In this document: piece after piece, positions 34,770 to 43,042 of the stretch
How the letters are laid out: every line of letters begins with the position of its first letter
Position numbering within the stretch: the first letter of the stretch is position 1
Assembly: GCA_965200895.1 (NCBI GenBank)
Contig: CBDAVM010000001.1
Coordinates: 1,116,001-1,180,000 of the forward strand
DNA length: 64,000 nucleotides
Reading direction: 5' to 3'
Origin: WTFV01 sp965200895
GTDB taxonomy: Bacteria > Acidobacteriota > Vicinamibacteria > Vicinamibacterales > UBA8438
Notes under the pieces: generated by a model
Told to the model about the DNA's origin: nothing
Database searches by the model: none
Seen by the model: only the letters and a program-made list of their open reading frames with translations
Program-made: the position numbers and the translations under genes

Positions 34770-35194
34770 CCGCCGTCGACACGAACGTGCTGGTGCACGC
34801 CCATCGGCGGGAATCGCCGAAGCACGACGCCGCCCGGCGCCGGCTGGTCGCGCTGGCGGAAGGCGCGGGGCGCACGGGGATCCCGGTGTTCTGTGTCGGC
34901 GAGTTCCTGCGCGTCGTCACCCACCCGAGGATCGTCAACGCCCACAGCGCAGAGGAGGCGTGCGAGGCCGTGCGGCGGCTGCTGGCGGCGCCGGGCGTGG
35001 AGCTCCTGCTGCCGGGACCCGGCTTCCCGCAGTTGCTGGCCGAGGCCGTGCGCGAGGCGGATGCGATCGGCAACCTCGGCTTCGACGCCCAGATCGTGGC
35101 GCTGTGCCGCGAGGTCGGCGTGCGCACGCTGCTGACGGAGGACCGCGATTTCGATCGCTTCGCGGGATTCGCCACCGAGCGGCTCCCCCGTTGA
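34766..35194 (+). CDS. vapC: VapC-type PIN-domain ribonuclease toxin
   Basis: This 142-residue PIN-domain nuclease has the expected acidic residues: Asp in TAVDTNVLV, Glu in CVGEFLRVV, Asp in GFDAQIVAL and Asp in TEDRDFDRF. VapC toxins cleave tRNA or rRNA with Mg2+. The start is GTG 34766, overlapping the antitoxin stop. The variant with FLRVVTHPRI after the Glu is the same subtype as the second VapC of this window at 57184-57615 (FVRVVTHPRI), although their antitoxins differ. Confidence 0.9.
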   Translation: MTAVDTNVLVHAHRRESPKHDAARRRLVALAEGAGRTGIPVFCVGEFLRVVTHPRIVNAHSAEEACEAVRRLLAAPGVELLLPGPGFPQLLAEAVREADAIGNLGFDAQIVALCREVGVRTLLTEDRDFDRFAGFATERLPR

Positions 35195-35353
35195 GCTCGT
35201 CGTCGCGGTCGCGTCGTGTCGGCGGATCGGGCAGTGCCGTCTTGTGCCGTGCCGCAAGCCGGCGGGCGCTTGGCTTCCAGCTCGACGGCGCGGGCCGACC
35301 GGGTCGGCCTGTAGACTTGTATCGACACTGTACCGACCTCGATTGTTCGACCC

Positions 35354-37675
35354 ATGAGACGATTCCTCGCTCCGCCCTGGCTCGTCCTGTGTCTGGCAGC
35401 GGTCGCGGCGGCCGAAGCCGCTGCGCAGTCCGGCGCCGGGTTCCCGATGGGCCCGCACGGGCCGGACCGGCTGCGCGTGGACGATTCCACCATCGCCGAC
35501 CCCGGCGGCGGCTACGGCGCGCTGGCCGGCCGACCGCGGATCCGCGTCCCGCGCACCGCCACGCCGCCGGAGATCGACGGCCGCCTCGACGACCCGGTAT
35601 GGCGCACCGCGGCGATGCTCTCCGACTTCGTGCAGCAGGCGCCGCTCGACGGCGCCCCGGCCACCGAGCAGACCGAGATCTACATCGCCTACGACAGCGA
35701 CCACATCTATTTCGGGTTCTACCTGCACTATGCCGACCCGGGCATCATGCGGGCGAACCGGGTGGACCGCGACACCGCGTGGCAGGACGACCTGATGACG
35801 ATCTACCTGGACACGTTCATGGATCAGCAGGTCTGCTACGACTTCGACCTCAACGGCTACAACGTGCAGGGCGACGGGATCATCAACGCCGGCCGGACGC
35901 GCGGCGGCCCGATTCCCGTCGCCGACCGGTCCTGGGAGGCGCTGTTCCACAGCGGGACCGAGATCGTCGAGGACGGCTACACGGCGGAGATGGCGATCCC
36001 CTTCAAGAGCATCCGCTATCCGGAGCGGCCGCCCGGCGTGGAGCACCGCTGGGGCTTCCAGATCGTGCGCGAGATCAAGGGCAAGAACCAGGAGAACGTG
36101 GTCTGGGCCCCGATGTCGCGCGACGTCCAGAGCTTCATGGCGCAGATGGGCGTGCTGGAGGGGATGACGGACCTCTCCACCAGCCGCAACCTGGAGATCC
36201 TGCCGTCGTTCACCGCCATCCAGTACGGCTCGATCGATTCGCAGACCGGCGACTTCGTCAACCGCGGTACCGACCCGGAGGGGGGCGTGAACGTCAAGTA
36301 CGGCATCACGTCGAACCTGACGGCCGACTTCACCGCCAACCCAGACTTCTCGCAGATCGAGTCGGACCTGCCGCAGATCGAGGTCAACCAGCGCTTTCCC
36401 CTGTTCTTTCCCGAGCTGCGGCCCTTCTTCCTGGAGGGCGCGGAGATCTTCGAGTTCGTCTCGCCCGTCGATCTGGTGCACACGCGGACGCTGGTGGATC
36501 CGAACATCGGGGCAAAGCTCACCGGAAAGGTGGGCGACACCACGCTCGGCGTGATGGTGGCCGACGACGAGGCGCCGGGGAAGCGGGACGATGCGGACGA
36601 CCCGGCGTTCGGCCGCAACGCGCAGGTGCTGATCGGCCGGGCGCGCTACGACCTCTACTCGGAGTCGCACATCGGGGCGCTCTTCACGGACCGCGAGTTC
36701 CTCGACGGCCACAACCGCGTGGGCGGCATCGACGGCCAGTTCCGTCTGGGTCAGGCCACCCGGTTCAATGTCGTCGCATTCGGGTCGCAGGATCGGGACG
36801 AGGAGGGCTTCGAGCGCAGCGGGCCGATGCTCGGCGCGCTCCTGCGGCACGAGGGACGCCACCTGCAGGCCAGGGTGTACGGGGCGCGCATCGATCCCGA
36901 TTTCCGCACCGGCGTCGGTTTCCTCCAGCGCGTGGACCAGCAGTTGGGGAGCGCCATGGCGGGATATCGGTGGTGGCCGGAGCACTGGCTCATCAGTTGG
37001 GGACCGGCCGTCGACTACCAGCTCAGCTACACCCACGCGGGTGTCCGCGAGGACGAGATCGTCGACACCGCGCTGAACTTCGATTTCGCCCGCAACATCA
37101 ACGTCAGCGCCAACGTCATCCAGGCCCACGAGCGGTTCGGGGGCGTGGATTTCGACCGCCGCAACTACAACCTGTCCACGTTCATCAGCACGAGCCGCCT
37201 GTTCTCGCTGGGCGGCTCCTTCCGGTGGGGCGACGAGATCTACTACATCGACCGCCGCAACCCGTATCTGGGACGCGGCAACAGCGCGTCGCTGTCCGCC
37301 ACGGTGCGGCCGGATCCGCGGCTCTCCTCGCAGATCAACCTCGTCACCAGCCGCTTCTTCGACGTCCGCAACGGCAGCCGCGAGGTGTTCGACGTGCAGG
37401 TCCTGCGGGCGCTGTCGACCTTCACCTTCACCGACCGGCTGCTGCTGCGGAACATCACCGAGTACAACTCGTTCCGGGGCACGCTGGGGACGAACCTCCT
37501 CTTCACCTATCGCGTCAACGCGCTGACGGTCTTCTACGTCGGCTACGATGATCACTACCGGCAGGAGAACCTGTTCGACGTGATGGATGTCCACGATTCC
37601 CGGTTCTTCCGGACGGCCTATCGGCGGACGAACCGCGCGCTCTTCACCAAGCTGCGGATTCTGTTCCGCTACTGA
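35354..37675 (+). CDS. CBM9-like domain / DUF5916 outer-membrane protein
   Basis: This is a 773-residue secreted protein. A signal peptide covers about residues 1-24 (hydrophobic LVLCLAAVAAAEA, then AAQS). Residues about 60-240 form a carbohydrate-binding family 9-like domain: EIDGRLDDPVWRTAAML, then IYIAYDSDHIYFGFYLH, then DDLMTIYLDTFMD. The rest is the DUF5916 region, predicted to be a beta barrel from alternating aromatic strands, ending in the C-terminal LRILFRY with the terminal aromatic typical of outer-membrane proteins. The family is common in Acidobacteriota and Bacteroidota; its role is unknown, perhaps in uptake or surface binding of carbohydrate. No TonB box or peptidase domain was seen. 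Confidence 0.85.
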   Translation: MRRFLAPPWLVLCLAAVAAAEAAAQSGAGFPMGPHGPDRLRVDDSTIADPGGGYGALAGRPRIRVPRTATPPEIDGRLDDPVWRTAAMLSDFVQQAPLDGAPATEQTEIYIAYDSDHIYFGFYLHYADPGIMRANRVDRDTAWQDDLMTIYLDTFMDQQVCYDFDLNGYNVQGDGIINAGRTRGGPIPVADRSWEALFHSGTEIVEDGYTAEMAIPFKSIRYPERPPGVEHRWGFQIVREIKGKNQENVVWAPMSRDVQSFMAQMGVLEGMTDLSTSRNLEILPSFTAIQYGSIDSQTGDFVNRGTDPEGGVNVKYGITSNLTADFTANPDFSQIESDLPQIEVNQRFPLFFPELRPFFLEGAEIFEFVSPVDLVHTRTLVDPNIGAKLTGKVGDTTLGVMVADDEAPGKRDDADDPAFGRNAQVLIGRARYDLYSESHIGALFTDREFLDGHNRVGGIDGQFRLGQATRFNVVAFGSQDRDEEGFERSGPMLGALLRHEGRHLQARVYGARIDPDFRTGVGFLQRVDQQLGSAMAGYRWWPEHWLISWGPAVDYQLSYTHAGVREDEIVDTALNFDFARNINVSANVIQAHERFGGVDFDRRNYNLSTFISTSRLFSLGGSFRWGDEIYYIDRRNPYLGRGNSASLSATVRPDPRLSSQINLVTSRFFDVRNGSREVFDVQVLRALSTFTFTDRLLLRNITEYNSFRGTLGTNLLFTYRVNALTVFYVGYDDHYRQENLFDVMDVHDSRFFRTAYRRTNRALFTKLRILFRY

Positions 37676-37695
37676 TGCCGGGAAGGTCCGCGGGG

Positions 37696-37727
37696 CGCCC
37701 CGGCGCGCTCTGGCGCGCACCGGGGGG
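37696..37727 (+). terminator. GC-rich hairpin after the CBM9/DUF5916 gene
   Basis: An inverted repeat of about 11 bp with one mismatch (ccccggcgcgc against gcgcgcaccgggg) lies 20 bases after the stop codon. No T-run follows, so intrinsic termination is uncertain. Confidence 0.35.
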
Positions 37728-37809
37728 CCTTGCGCGATTCGACTCGCGCGGGCAGGCGCTTTCCGTGCCGGATTCACCACGAGGGGGCGCGAGAGGTCGG
37801 GGGTGAGGC

Positions 37810-38238
37810 ATGAGTGACGACGTCAAGAAAATGAAGAAGTCGGACGCGGAGTGGCGCGAGTTGCTCTCGCAGGAGTCCCACGCCGTGCTCTTCAAGGAAG
37901 CGACCGAGCCGCCCGGCTCCAGCGCACTCAACCACGAGAAGCGCGAGGGGACCTTCATCTGCGCGGCCTGCAACCTGCCGCTCTTCGAGTCGTCCGCCAA
38001 GTACGAGAGCGGCACCGGCTGGCCGAGCTTCTTCGACGCCATCCCGGGCCGGGTCGGCACGAAGACCGACTTCAAGCTGATCCTGCCCCGCACCGAGTAT
38101 CACTGCGCGCGCTGCGGCGGCCACCAGGGGCACGTCTTCAAGGACGGCCCGCAGCCGACGGGCCAGCGCTACTGCAACAACGGGGTGGCGCTGCGGTTCG
38201 TTCCCGCGGGCGAGGATCTGCCCGCGCTGCGGACTTGA
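37810..38238 (+). CDS. msrB: peptide-methionine (R)-S-oxide reductase
   Basis: MsrB repairs the R-epimer of oxidised methionine in proteins using thioredoxin. All landmarks are present in 142 residues: two CxxC zinc pairs (CAACNLPLF and CARCGGHQGHVF), the substrate pocket GTGWPSFFDAI, and the catalytic Cys in RYCNNGVALRF near residue 127. There is no signal peptide, so it acts in the cytoplasm. GGTGAGGC precedes the ATG. It stands alone with no MsrA in view. Confidence 0.95.
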   Translation: MSDDVKKMKKSDAEWRELLSQESHAVLFKEATEPPGSSALNHEKREGTFICAACNLPLFESSAKYESGTGWPSFFDAIPGRVGTKTDFKLILPRTEYHCARCGGHQGHVFKDGPQPTGQRYCNNGVALRFVPAGEDLPALRT

Positions 38239-38315
38239 TCCGGCGGGTCGGTCTCGTCAAGGCGCTGCACGCACCCGGTTGTGATAGGTTGTACTTCGGC
38301 ACCGAACAGACTGGA

Positions 38316-38570
38316 ATGTCCTAGACGACGGTCGGGGTCAAGCTCGACGACGAGACGCGTGCGCGGCTGAGGGCGCTGGGAGACGCGAAACAGCGCTCCA
38401 CCCACTGGATGGTGAAGGCTGCGGTCGCCCGCTATCTCGATATCGAGGAGCGCTACGAGACGGAAAAGGCGGAGGACCTGGCTCGCTGGCGGAGCTGTGT
38501 GGAGACCGGCCACGCGATCCCGCACGAGACCGTCATGGCGTGGCTGGACGATTTTGGCCGCCGAGGCTGA
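38316..38570 (+). pseudogene. RHH-type antitoxin-like gene with a stop at codon 3
   Basis: The frame reads M-S-stop-TTVGVKLDDETRARLRALGDAKQRSTHWMVKAAVARYL and ends HETVMAWLDDFGRRG at 38570. This is a ribbon-helix-helix antitoxin of the ParD/RelB type, 84 codons in all. The TAG at 38322-38324 is in frame with the ATG at 38316; Gln (CAG) would be a natural residue there. No toxin gene follows. It may be an orphan, disabled antitoxin, or may start from a weak alternative codon after the stop. Confidence 0.6.
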
Positions 38571-38698
38571 CCGCCGCACGGACGACGCGTGACGGTCCGC
38601 TGGCTCGCACCCGCGCTCGACGCTCCCGCCGCGTCGCGGCTGCCCAGCCGTCCGGTCGAGTGACCGTCGCGGCGCCGCATCCGTGACGTCGAGCAGCC

Positions 38699-39259
38699 AT
38701 GACCACCGGCCGGCGCATCGCCCTCGGCTTCTGGCTGGCCGTGACGGTCGGGCTGGGCGCCCTGTACATCGCGCGGCCGGATCTGATCGAGCCGTCGCGG
38801 CTCGTCGTCGCGCTCCGGCAGTCGGGGTCGTTCGTGATGCTTGGCTACGTGGCGCTGAGCGTCGTGCGTCCCGTGACGCTGATTCCCAGCACGGTGCTGA
38901 TCGTCGTCGGGACATTGCTCTTCCCGGATCGCTGGTGGACGGTGTTCGCGGTCTCGCTGGGCGGCGTGGTGGCGTCGGCCGCCCTCATCTACTGCTTCTT
39001 CGACTTCCTGGGCCTGTCCGAGCTGTTCGAGCGCCGCCACGCGGCGCGCCTCCGGTGGCTGGAGCAGCAGATACGCGTGCGCGGTCTCTGGATCGTCGCC
39101 GGCTGGTCGGTCTTTCCGTTCGTGCCGACCGACGCCATCTGCTACGTCGCCGGCTCCCTGCGGATGCCGCTCGGCCGCTTCCTGCTGGGGGTGACGCTCG
39201 GGGAGATCCCGGTCGTCGCGTTCTATGTCACCGGCGGGACGTGGCTGTTCGGACCGTGA
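38699..39259 (+). CDS. TVP38/TMEM64 (DedA/VTT) family membrane protein
   Basis: This is a 186-residue integral membrane protein with about five hydrophobic segments. The family core is the re-entrant pair around SVVRPVTLIPSTVLIVVGTLLFP and, in the second half, SVFPFVPTDAICYVAGSLRMPLGRFLLGVTLGEIP. This matches the F-P/G-x-x-x-G pattern of VTT domains. Such proteins are linked to lipid scrambling or undecaprenyl-phosphate transport in other bacteria; the role here is not known. The 3' end runs directly into a fragment of an Fpg/Nei gene on the opposite strand. Confidence 0.8.
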   Translation: MTTGRRIALGFWLAVTVGLGALYIARPDLIEPSRLVVALRQSGSFVMLGYVALSVVRPVTLIPSTVLIVVGTLLFPDRWWTVFAVSLGGVVASAALIYCFFDFLGLSELFERRHAARLRWLEQQIRVRGLWIVAGWSVFPFVPTDAICYVAGSLRMPLGRFLLGVTLGEIPVVAFYVTGGTWLFGP

Positions 39260-39271
39260 GTCGTCCGCAGT

Positions 39272-39517
39272 CAGGCCGCCCGCCATCCCGAAGTGGAAGA
39301 GCGGGTGGGGGGGCGCGTCCAGCTCCAGCCAGAGCTGCTTGCCCCAGCGCCGCGCCGCTTCGACCCGCCTGCCCTCCAGGGCGCGGCGCCAGCGGTCCGA
39401 CGCGACCCCGTCGAACACCAGCGGGTCGTCGCCGCACCACACCCGTTCGATGCGCCGTCCGACCGCCAGCGCTTCCGCGAGCCTGCGGCCCCGCTCGACC
39501 TCCGGCAGCTCCGGCAC
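39272..39517 (-). pseudogene. 5' fragment of an Fpg/Nei-type DNA glycosylase gene
   Basis: Read from GTG 39517, the first 81 codons (VPELPEVERGRRLAEALAVG to FHFGMAGG) are colinear with the intact glycosylase at 40939-41775 and about 84 percent identical to it by eye. Similarity stops abruptly at the end of the TVP38 gene. The helix-two-turn-helix and the rest of the enzyme are missing. With that divergence it is not a recent copy; it is more likely the stump of a paralogue cut by a rearrangement. Confidence 0.85.
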
Positions 39518-39636
39518 GTCGCACCCCCTGCGGATCCCGGCCTCCCTGCCCCCGGATCGCCTTCGGCGCGCCGCCACGAACCGGCTTGAACGGTGCGAAC
39601 CGTTCCGAGCGGGGCGCGGCAGTGCGAGTTTAGTTG

Positions 39637-39694
39637 GATTAGCAGGTTTAGTGCAGGGGGAGATAAAGCCACTAATCGTTGTAAAATCGAGTCG
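39637..39694 (+). promoter_or_regulatory. AT-rich promoter region of the ATPase gene
   Basis: This is an AT-rich island in otherwise GC-rich DNA, with GATTAG at 39637 and CTAATC at 39672 as an inverted repeat and TAAAAT at 39682-39687, seven bases before the ATG. It is a plausible -10 and operator, but no good -35 is visible. Confidence 0.35.
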
Positions 39695-40906
39695 ATGGAC
39701 CGTCGTCGCAACCCCTACGCGCCCGGCGCCGGCCTGCAGCCTCCGGAACTGGCCGGCCGGGACCGGCTGCTCGACGACGCCGCCATCGACATGGACCGCG
39801 TGCTCGACAGACGCCCGACGAAGGGCATGGTGATGCTCGGGTTGCGGGGCGTCGGCAAGACCGTTCTCCTCAATCGCCTCTACGACACCGCGGGCGCCAA
39901 GGGACTTCAGACCGTCAAGATCGAGGCGCCCGAGGACGGGCGTCTGCCGCAACTGCTGGCGCCCGAGCTGCGCCGCATTCTGTACGCCCTCGATCGGAAG
40001 AAGGCGGCGGGCCGCTCGTTGCGCGCGGCAATGACCGTGTTGCGCAACTTCGCATCCGCCTTCAAGCTCAAGCACGGCGACATGGAGTTCGGCGTCGAGG
40101 CCGCGCCCGGTCGGGCGGACAGCGGCAATCTCGAACAGGATCTTCCCCATCTTCTCATGGCGGTTGCGGAGGCCGCCGCCGACCGTGAGTCGGCCATAGG
40201 GATCTTCATCGACGAGATCCAGTACCTGTCCGCCAACGAGCTCGCCGCGGTCATCGTCACCTGTCACGAGACCGCGCAGCGCAATCTGCCGCTCCTGTTC
40301 GTCGGCGCCGGGCTGCCCCAGATGGCGGCCCTGGCGGGCAACGCCAAGTCGTACGCGGAACGGTTGTTCGACTACCCGCAAATCGGGCCGCTCGATCCCG
40401 AGGCCGCCCGGATCGCCCTGGTGAAACCGGCTGCCGGGGAGGGGACATCGTTCGACGACGATGCGGTGCGCGCCATCCTGGACGCGGCGCGGAGCTATCC
40501 GTATTTCATCCAGGAATGGGGAGCACATGTCTGGAACGCCGCGCCCGCCAGTCCCATCACGAGCGGCGTCGTCCAGGCTGTCACCCCGGGTGTCGTCGAT
40601 CATCTGGACGCCAACTTCTTCCGCGTCCGTTTCGATCGTCTGACGACGCTGCAGCAGAAGTATCTCCGGGCGATGGCCGAGCTCGGGCCGGGGCCGCATC
40701 GCACCGGAGACATCGCCACGGCGCTCGGCGTCGAGACGGCGGCTGCGGTCGCGACGGTGCGTCGAGACCTCGTCAACAAGGGCATGGTCTGGAGTCGGCG
40801 CCACGGCGAGACGTCGTTCACGGTACCGATGTTCGACAGCTTCATGAAGCGCCAGATGCCGACCCTCGAGAAACACGTGCCCGCGCGACGGAACCGGAAG
40901 GCATGA
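39695..40906 (+). CDS. AAA-type ATPase (Orc1/Cdc6- or STAND-like) with C-terminal winged helix
   Basis: The protein has 403 residues from ATG 39695. Walker A is GLRGVGKTVLLNRLY (about residues 50-64), Walker B is IGIFIDEIQYLS, and sensor-like LLFVGAGLP follows. The remainder (about residues 300-375) reads as a winged-helix domain: YLRAMAELGPGPHRTGDIATALGVETAAAVATVRRDLVNKGMVW. Such single ATPases are widespread in bacteria, often near mobile DNA or toxin-like genes, and their role is unsettled. It sits exactly between a fragment and a full copy of an Fpg/Nei gene and has an AT-rich promoter unlike its surroundings, which suggests it arrived by transfer. Confidence 0.75.
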   Translation: MDRRRNPYAPGAGLQPPELAGRDRLLDDAAIDMDRVLDRRPTKGMVMLGLRGVGKTVLLNRLYDTAGAKGLQTVKIEAPEDGRLPQLLAPELRRILYALDRKKAAGRSLRAAMTVLRNFASAFKLKHGDMEFGVEAAPGRADSGNLEQDLPHLLMAVAEAAADRESAIGIFIDEIQYLSANELAAVIVTCHETAQRNLPLLFVGAGLPQMAALAGNAKSYAERLFDYPQIGPLDPEAARIALVKPAAGEGTSFDDDAVRAILDAARSYPYFIQEWGAHVWNAAPASPITSGVVQAVTPGVVDHLDANFFRVRFDRLTTLQQKYLRAMAELGPGPHRTGDIATALGVETAAAVATVRRDLVNKGMVWSRRHGETSFTVPMFDSFMKRQMPTLEKHVPARRNRKA

Positions 40907-40938
40907 GGACGCGGTAGCTGTTCGGATCGTGAAGGCGG

Positions 40939-41775
40939 TCAGCGCTGTCGCGCCGGCACCCACGCGGTGGTGCGCCCGCCGATCGTCACGTGCTCGATCG
41001 GCTCGCCGCGTGTCGTGCGCGCGTCGTCCTGCCTGCCCCAGCGCCGGTGGAACAACCACGTGCGGGGATAGAGGGAGTCGTCCGCGTTCGCGTCCACCGC
41101 ACGCTTCACGATGGCGCCCAATCGGGCCCGCAGCCGCCGTGCCTCGGCGTCGGTCAGCGAGGACGCCCGGCGCCGGGGATCGATGCCCGCCTGGAAGAGC
41201 GCCTCGTCGGCGATCCAGTTGCCCACCCCCGCCGCGAACGACTGGTCGAGCAGAAGCGACTTGAGGATGCCGCGGCGGCCCCGCAGCAGTTCGCGGAAGC
41301 GCTTCGGTGACGGCATCGCGAGCAGCGGGTCGAAGCCGAGCTTCGCGATGGGCGGCTCGTGCCCGGGATCTTCCCGGAGGAGGATGCGCCCGAGCCGGCG
41401 CGCGTCGGTCATCGCCAGCTCGCCGCCGTCGTCCAGGTGCAGTCTGATCTTCAGGAAGCGCGGCGGCCAGACCGCCGTGTCCTCGCGCGGTCCCGACTGC
41501 AGTTGCAGCGGTGTCGATGCCGGCGCCCGGAACCCGCCCGACATCCCGAAATGGAAGAGCGGATGCGGCGGCGCGTCCAGCTCCAGCCAGAGCTGCTTGC
41601 CCCAGCGCTTCGCGGCCACGACCCGCTTCCCCGGCAGTGCCCGGCGCCAGCGGGCCGGCTTCACGCGGTCGAACACGATCGGATCGTCGTCGCACCACAC
41701 CCGCGCGATGCGGCGCCCCACCGCCACCGCTTCGGCCAGCCTGCGTCCCCGTTCGACCTCCGGCAGCTCCGGCAC
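40939..41775 (-). CDS. Fpg/Nei family DNA glycosylase without zinc finger
   Basis: The protein has 278 residues. The start is GTG 41775, which gives VPELPEVERG with the obligatory Pro2-Glu3 after processing, and a G-rich stretch lies upstream. It has the WGKQLWLEL lysine loop, FHFGMSGG, and LDQSFAAGVGNWIADEALFQAGIDPRR (helix-two-turn-helix). The C-terminus (YPRTWLFHRRWG, then HVTIGGRTTAWVPARQR) has the strands of the finger but no Cys, so it is a zincless type as in some plant-like Fpg and Nei-like enzymes. It presumably excises oxidised bases. Together with MutM at 862 and the stump at 39272 the window holds three members. Confidence 0.85.
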   Translation of the reverse strand: MPELPEVERGRRLAEAVAVGRRIARVWCDDDPIVFDRVKPARWRRALPGKRVVAAKRWGKQLWLELDAPPHPLFHFGMSGGFRAPASTPLQLQSGPREDTAVWPPRFLKIRLHLDDGGELAMTDARRLGRILLREDPGHEPPIAKLGFDPLLAMPSPKRFRELLRGRRGILKSLLLDQSFAAGVGNWIADEALFQAGIDPRRRASSLTDAEARRLRARLGAIVKRAVDANADDSLYPRTWLFHRRWGRQDDARTTRGEPIEHVTIGGRTTAWVPARQR

Positions 41776-41916
41776 GGTACCCCCCTGGTTCCGCGCATCG
41801 TAACCGGGTCGGTGCGCGCTGCCCCGATCCGCCAGCCCATCCGGTGACGGCGTGTATGATGGCAGGCCTGGAAAACATCGCCGCGTGGGGCAGCGCGCAG
41901 GCACGAGGAGGACGCG

Positions 41917-42906
41917 ATGCGACAGTCGATCCGCGTATGGGCGGTGGCGCTGGCGGCCGGCGGACTCGCAGCCGGCGTGGACCTGCCGGCGCAGGACGAG
42001 GCCGAAGGGGCCAACGCGGTGCTCCCCTGGGCCTACGTGCTCAACGACCCGGTCGAGACCGCCGATGCGCCCGATCCCGACGAGGTGGTCACGGTTCCCG
42101 GCTCCAGCGTATCGATGCCGCGTTCGGCCATCGCCATCGACAACGGCCCGCCCGACTGGCACCCGGACGGCCATCCGCCAATGCCGGAGGTGGTCGCCCG
42201 CGGCGGCGGCGAAGGCGTCGTCGCGTGCGGCTACTGCCACCTGCCGAACGGCCAGGGCAAGCCCGAGAACGCGGGTCTCGCCGGCCAGCCGTACGAGTAC
42301 CTCGTGCAGCAGATGACCGACTGGCGCAACGGCCGGCGCAGGCCCGGCGAGCCGCGCATGGGGCCGCCATCGTTCATGGAGCGGATCGGACTGGCAACCA
42401 GCGACGCGGAGGCGCGCATCGCGGCCGAGTACTTCTCGTCGATGGACTTCAGGCCGTGGGTGCGCGTCGTGGAGACCGACTCGGTGCCCGAAACGCGCTT
42501 CGCGGGCTGGATCCACGAAGTGGTCGAGGGCGGCGGCAGCGAACCGATAGGCACGCGCGTGGTGGAGACGCCCGTGGACCTGGAGCTGACCAAGCTGCGC
42601 GACGACTCCTCCGGCTTCATCGCCTACGTGCCGTGGGGCGCGGTGGCGCGCGGGCGCGCGCTCGTGACCACGGGCGGCGACCATTCCGTGGCCTGCACCG
42701 TCTGCCACGGCGACGACCTGCGCGGCATCGGCCCGGTGCCGGCGCTGGCCGGCCGCTCGCCGACCTACATGGCGCGGCAGCTCCACGACCTGCAGACCGG
42801 GGTGCGCGACGGCGCATGGTCCGACCTGATGGACGCCGCGGTGGCGAACCTCACCTTGGAGGACATCGTGGACATCGTGGCCTACACGGCCAGCCTGGAG
42901 CCGTAG
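41917..42906 (+). CDS. secreted diheme cytochrome c
   Basis: This 329-residue protein has a signal peptide (MRQSIRVWAVALAAGGLAAGVDLPAQ). It has two heme-binding sites: CGYCH near residue 108 followed by LPNGQGKPENAGLAGQP, and CTVCH near residue 265 followed by GDDLRGIGPVPALAGRSPTYMARQL. Both blocks resemble cytochrome c4/c553 domains with Met ligands downstream. GAGGAGG lies before the ATG. It probably carries electrons in the periplasm, for example from the quinoproteins of this window to an oxidase; that partnership is inferred from co-occurrence only. Confidence 0.9.
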   Translation: MRQSIRVWAVALAAGGLAAGVDLPAQDEAEGANAVLPWAYVLNDPVETADAPDPDEVVTVPGSSVSMPRSAIAIDNGPPDWHPDGHPPMPEVVARGGGEGVVACGYCHLPNGQGKPENAGLAGQPYEYLVQQMTDWRNGRRRPGEPRMGPPSFMERIGLATSDAEARIAAEYFSSMDFRPWVRVVETDSVPETRFAGWIHEVVEGGGSEPIGTRVVETPVDLELTKLRDDSSGFIAYVPWGAVARGRALVTTGGDHSVACTVCHGDDLRGIGPVPALAGRSPTYMARQLHDLQTGVRDGAWSDLMDAAVANLTLEDIVDIVAYTASLEP

Positions 42907-43042
42907 CGCCCGCGTTGGCGGTGGGTTGCTGCGTTCGGACACGCCAAGGACCACCGAGCATCGATTCGTCGCCGACAATGATACGCGTGGCCGCGAACGT
43001 CCGAACGCTGCCGACGAGCCGCTGAGAACGACTCAGGGCGTT

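Noticed and set aside
24379..38324. Genome-wide reassignment of TAG to an amino acid
   Set aside because: Several intact genes end in TAG, for example those ending at 6571 (minus) and 42906 (plus), so TAG acts as a normal stop here.
38325..38570. ACG as start codon for the antitoxin after the TAG
   Set aside because: ACG initiation is rare and there is no ribosome binding site right before it; the ATG two codons earlier followed by a nonsense change is simpler.
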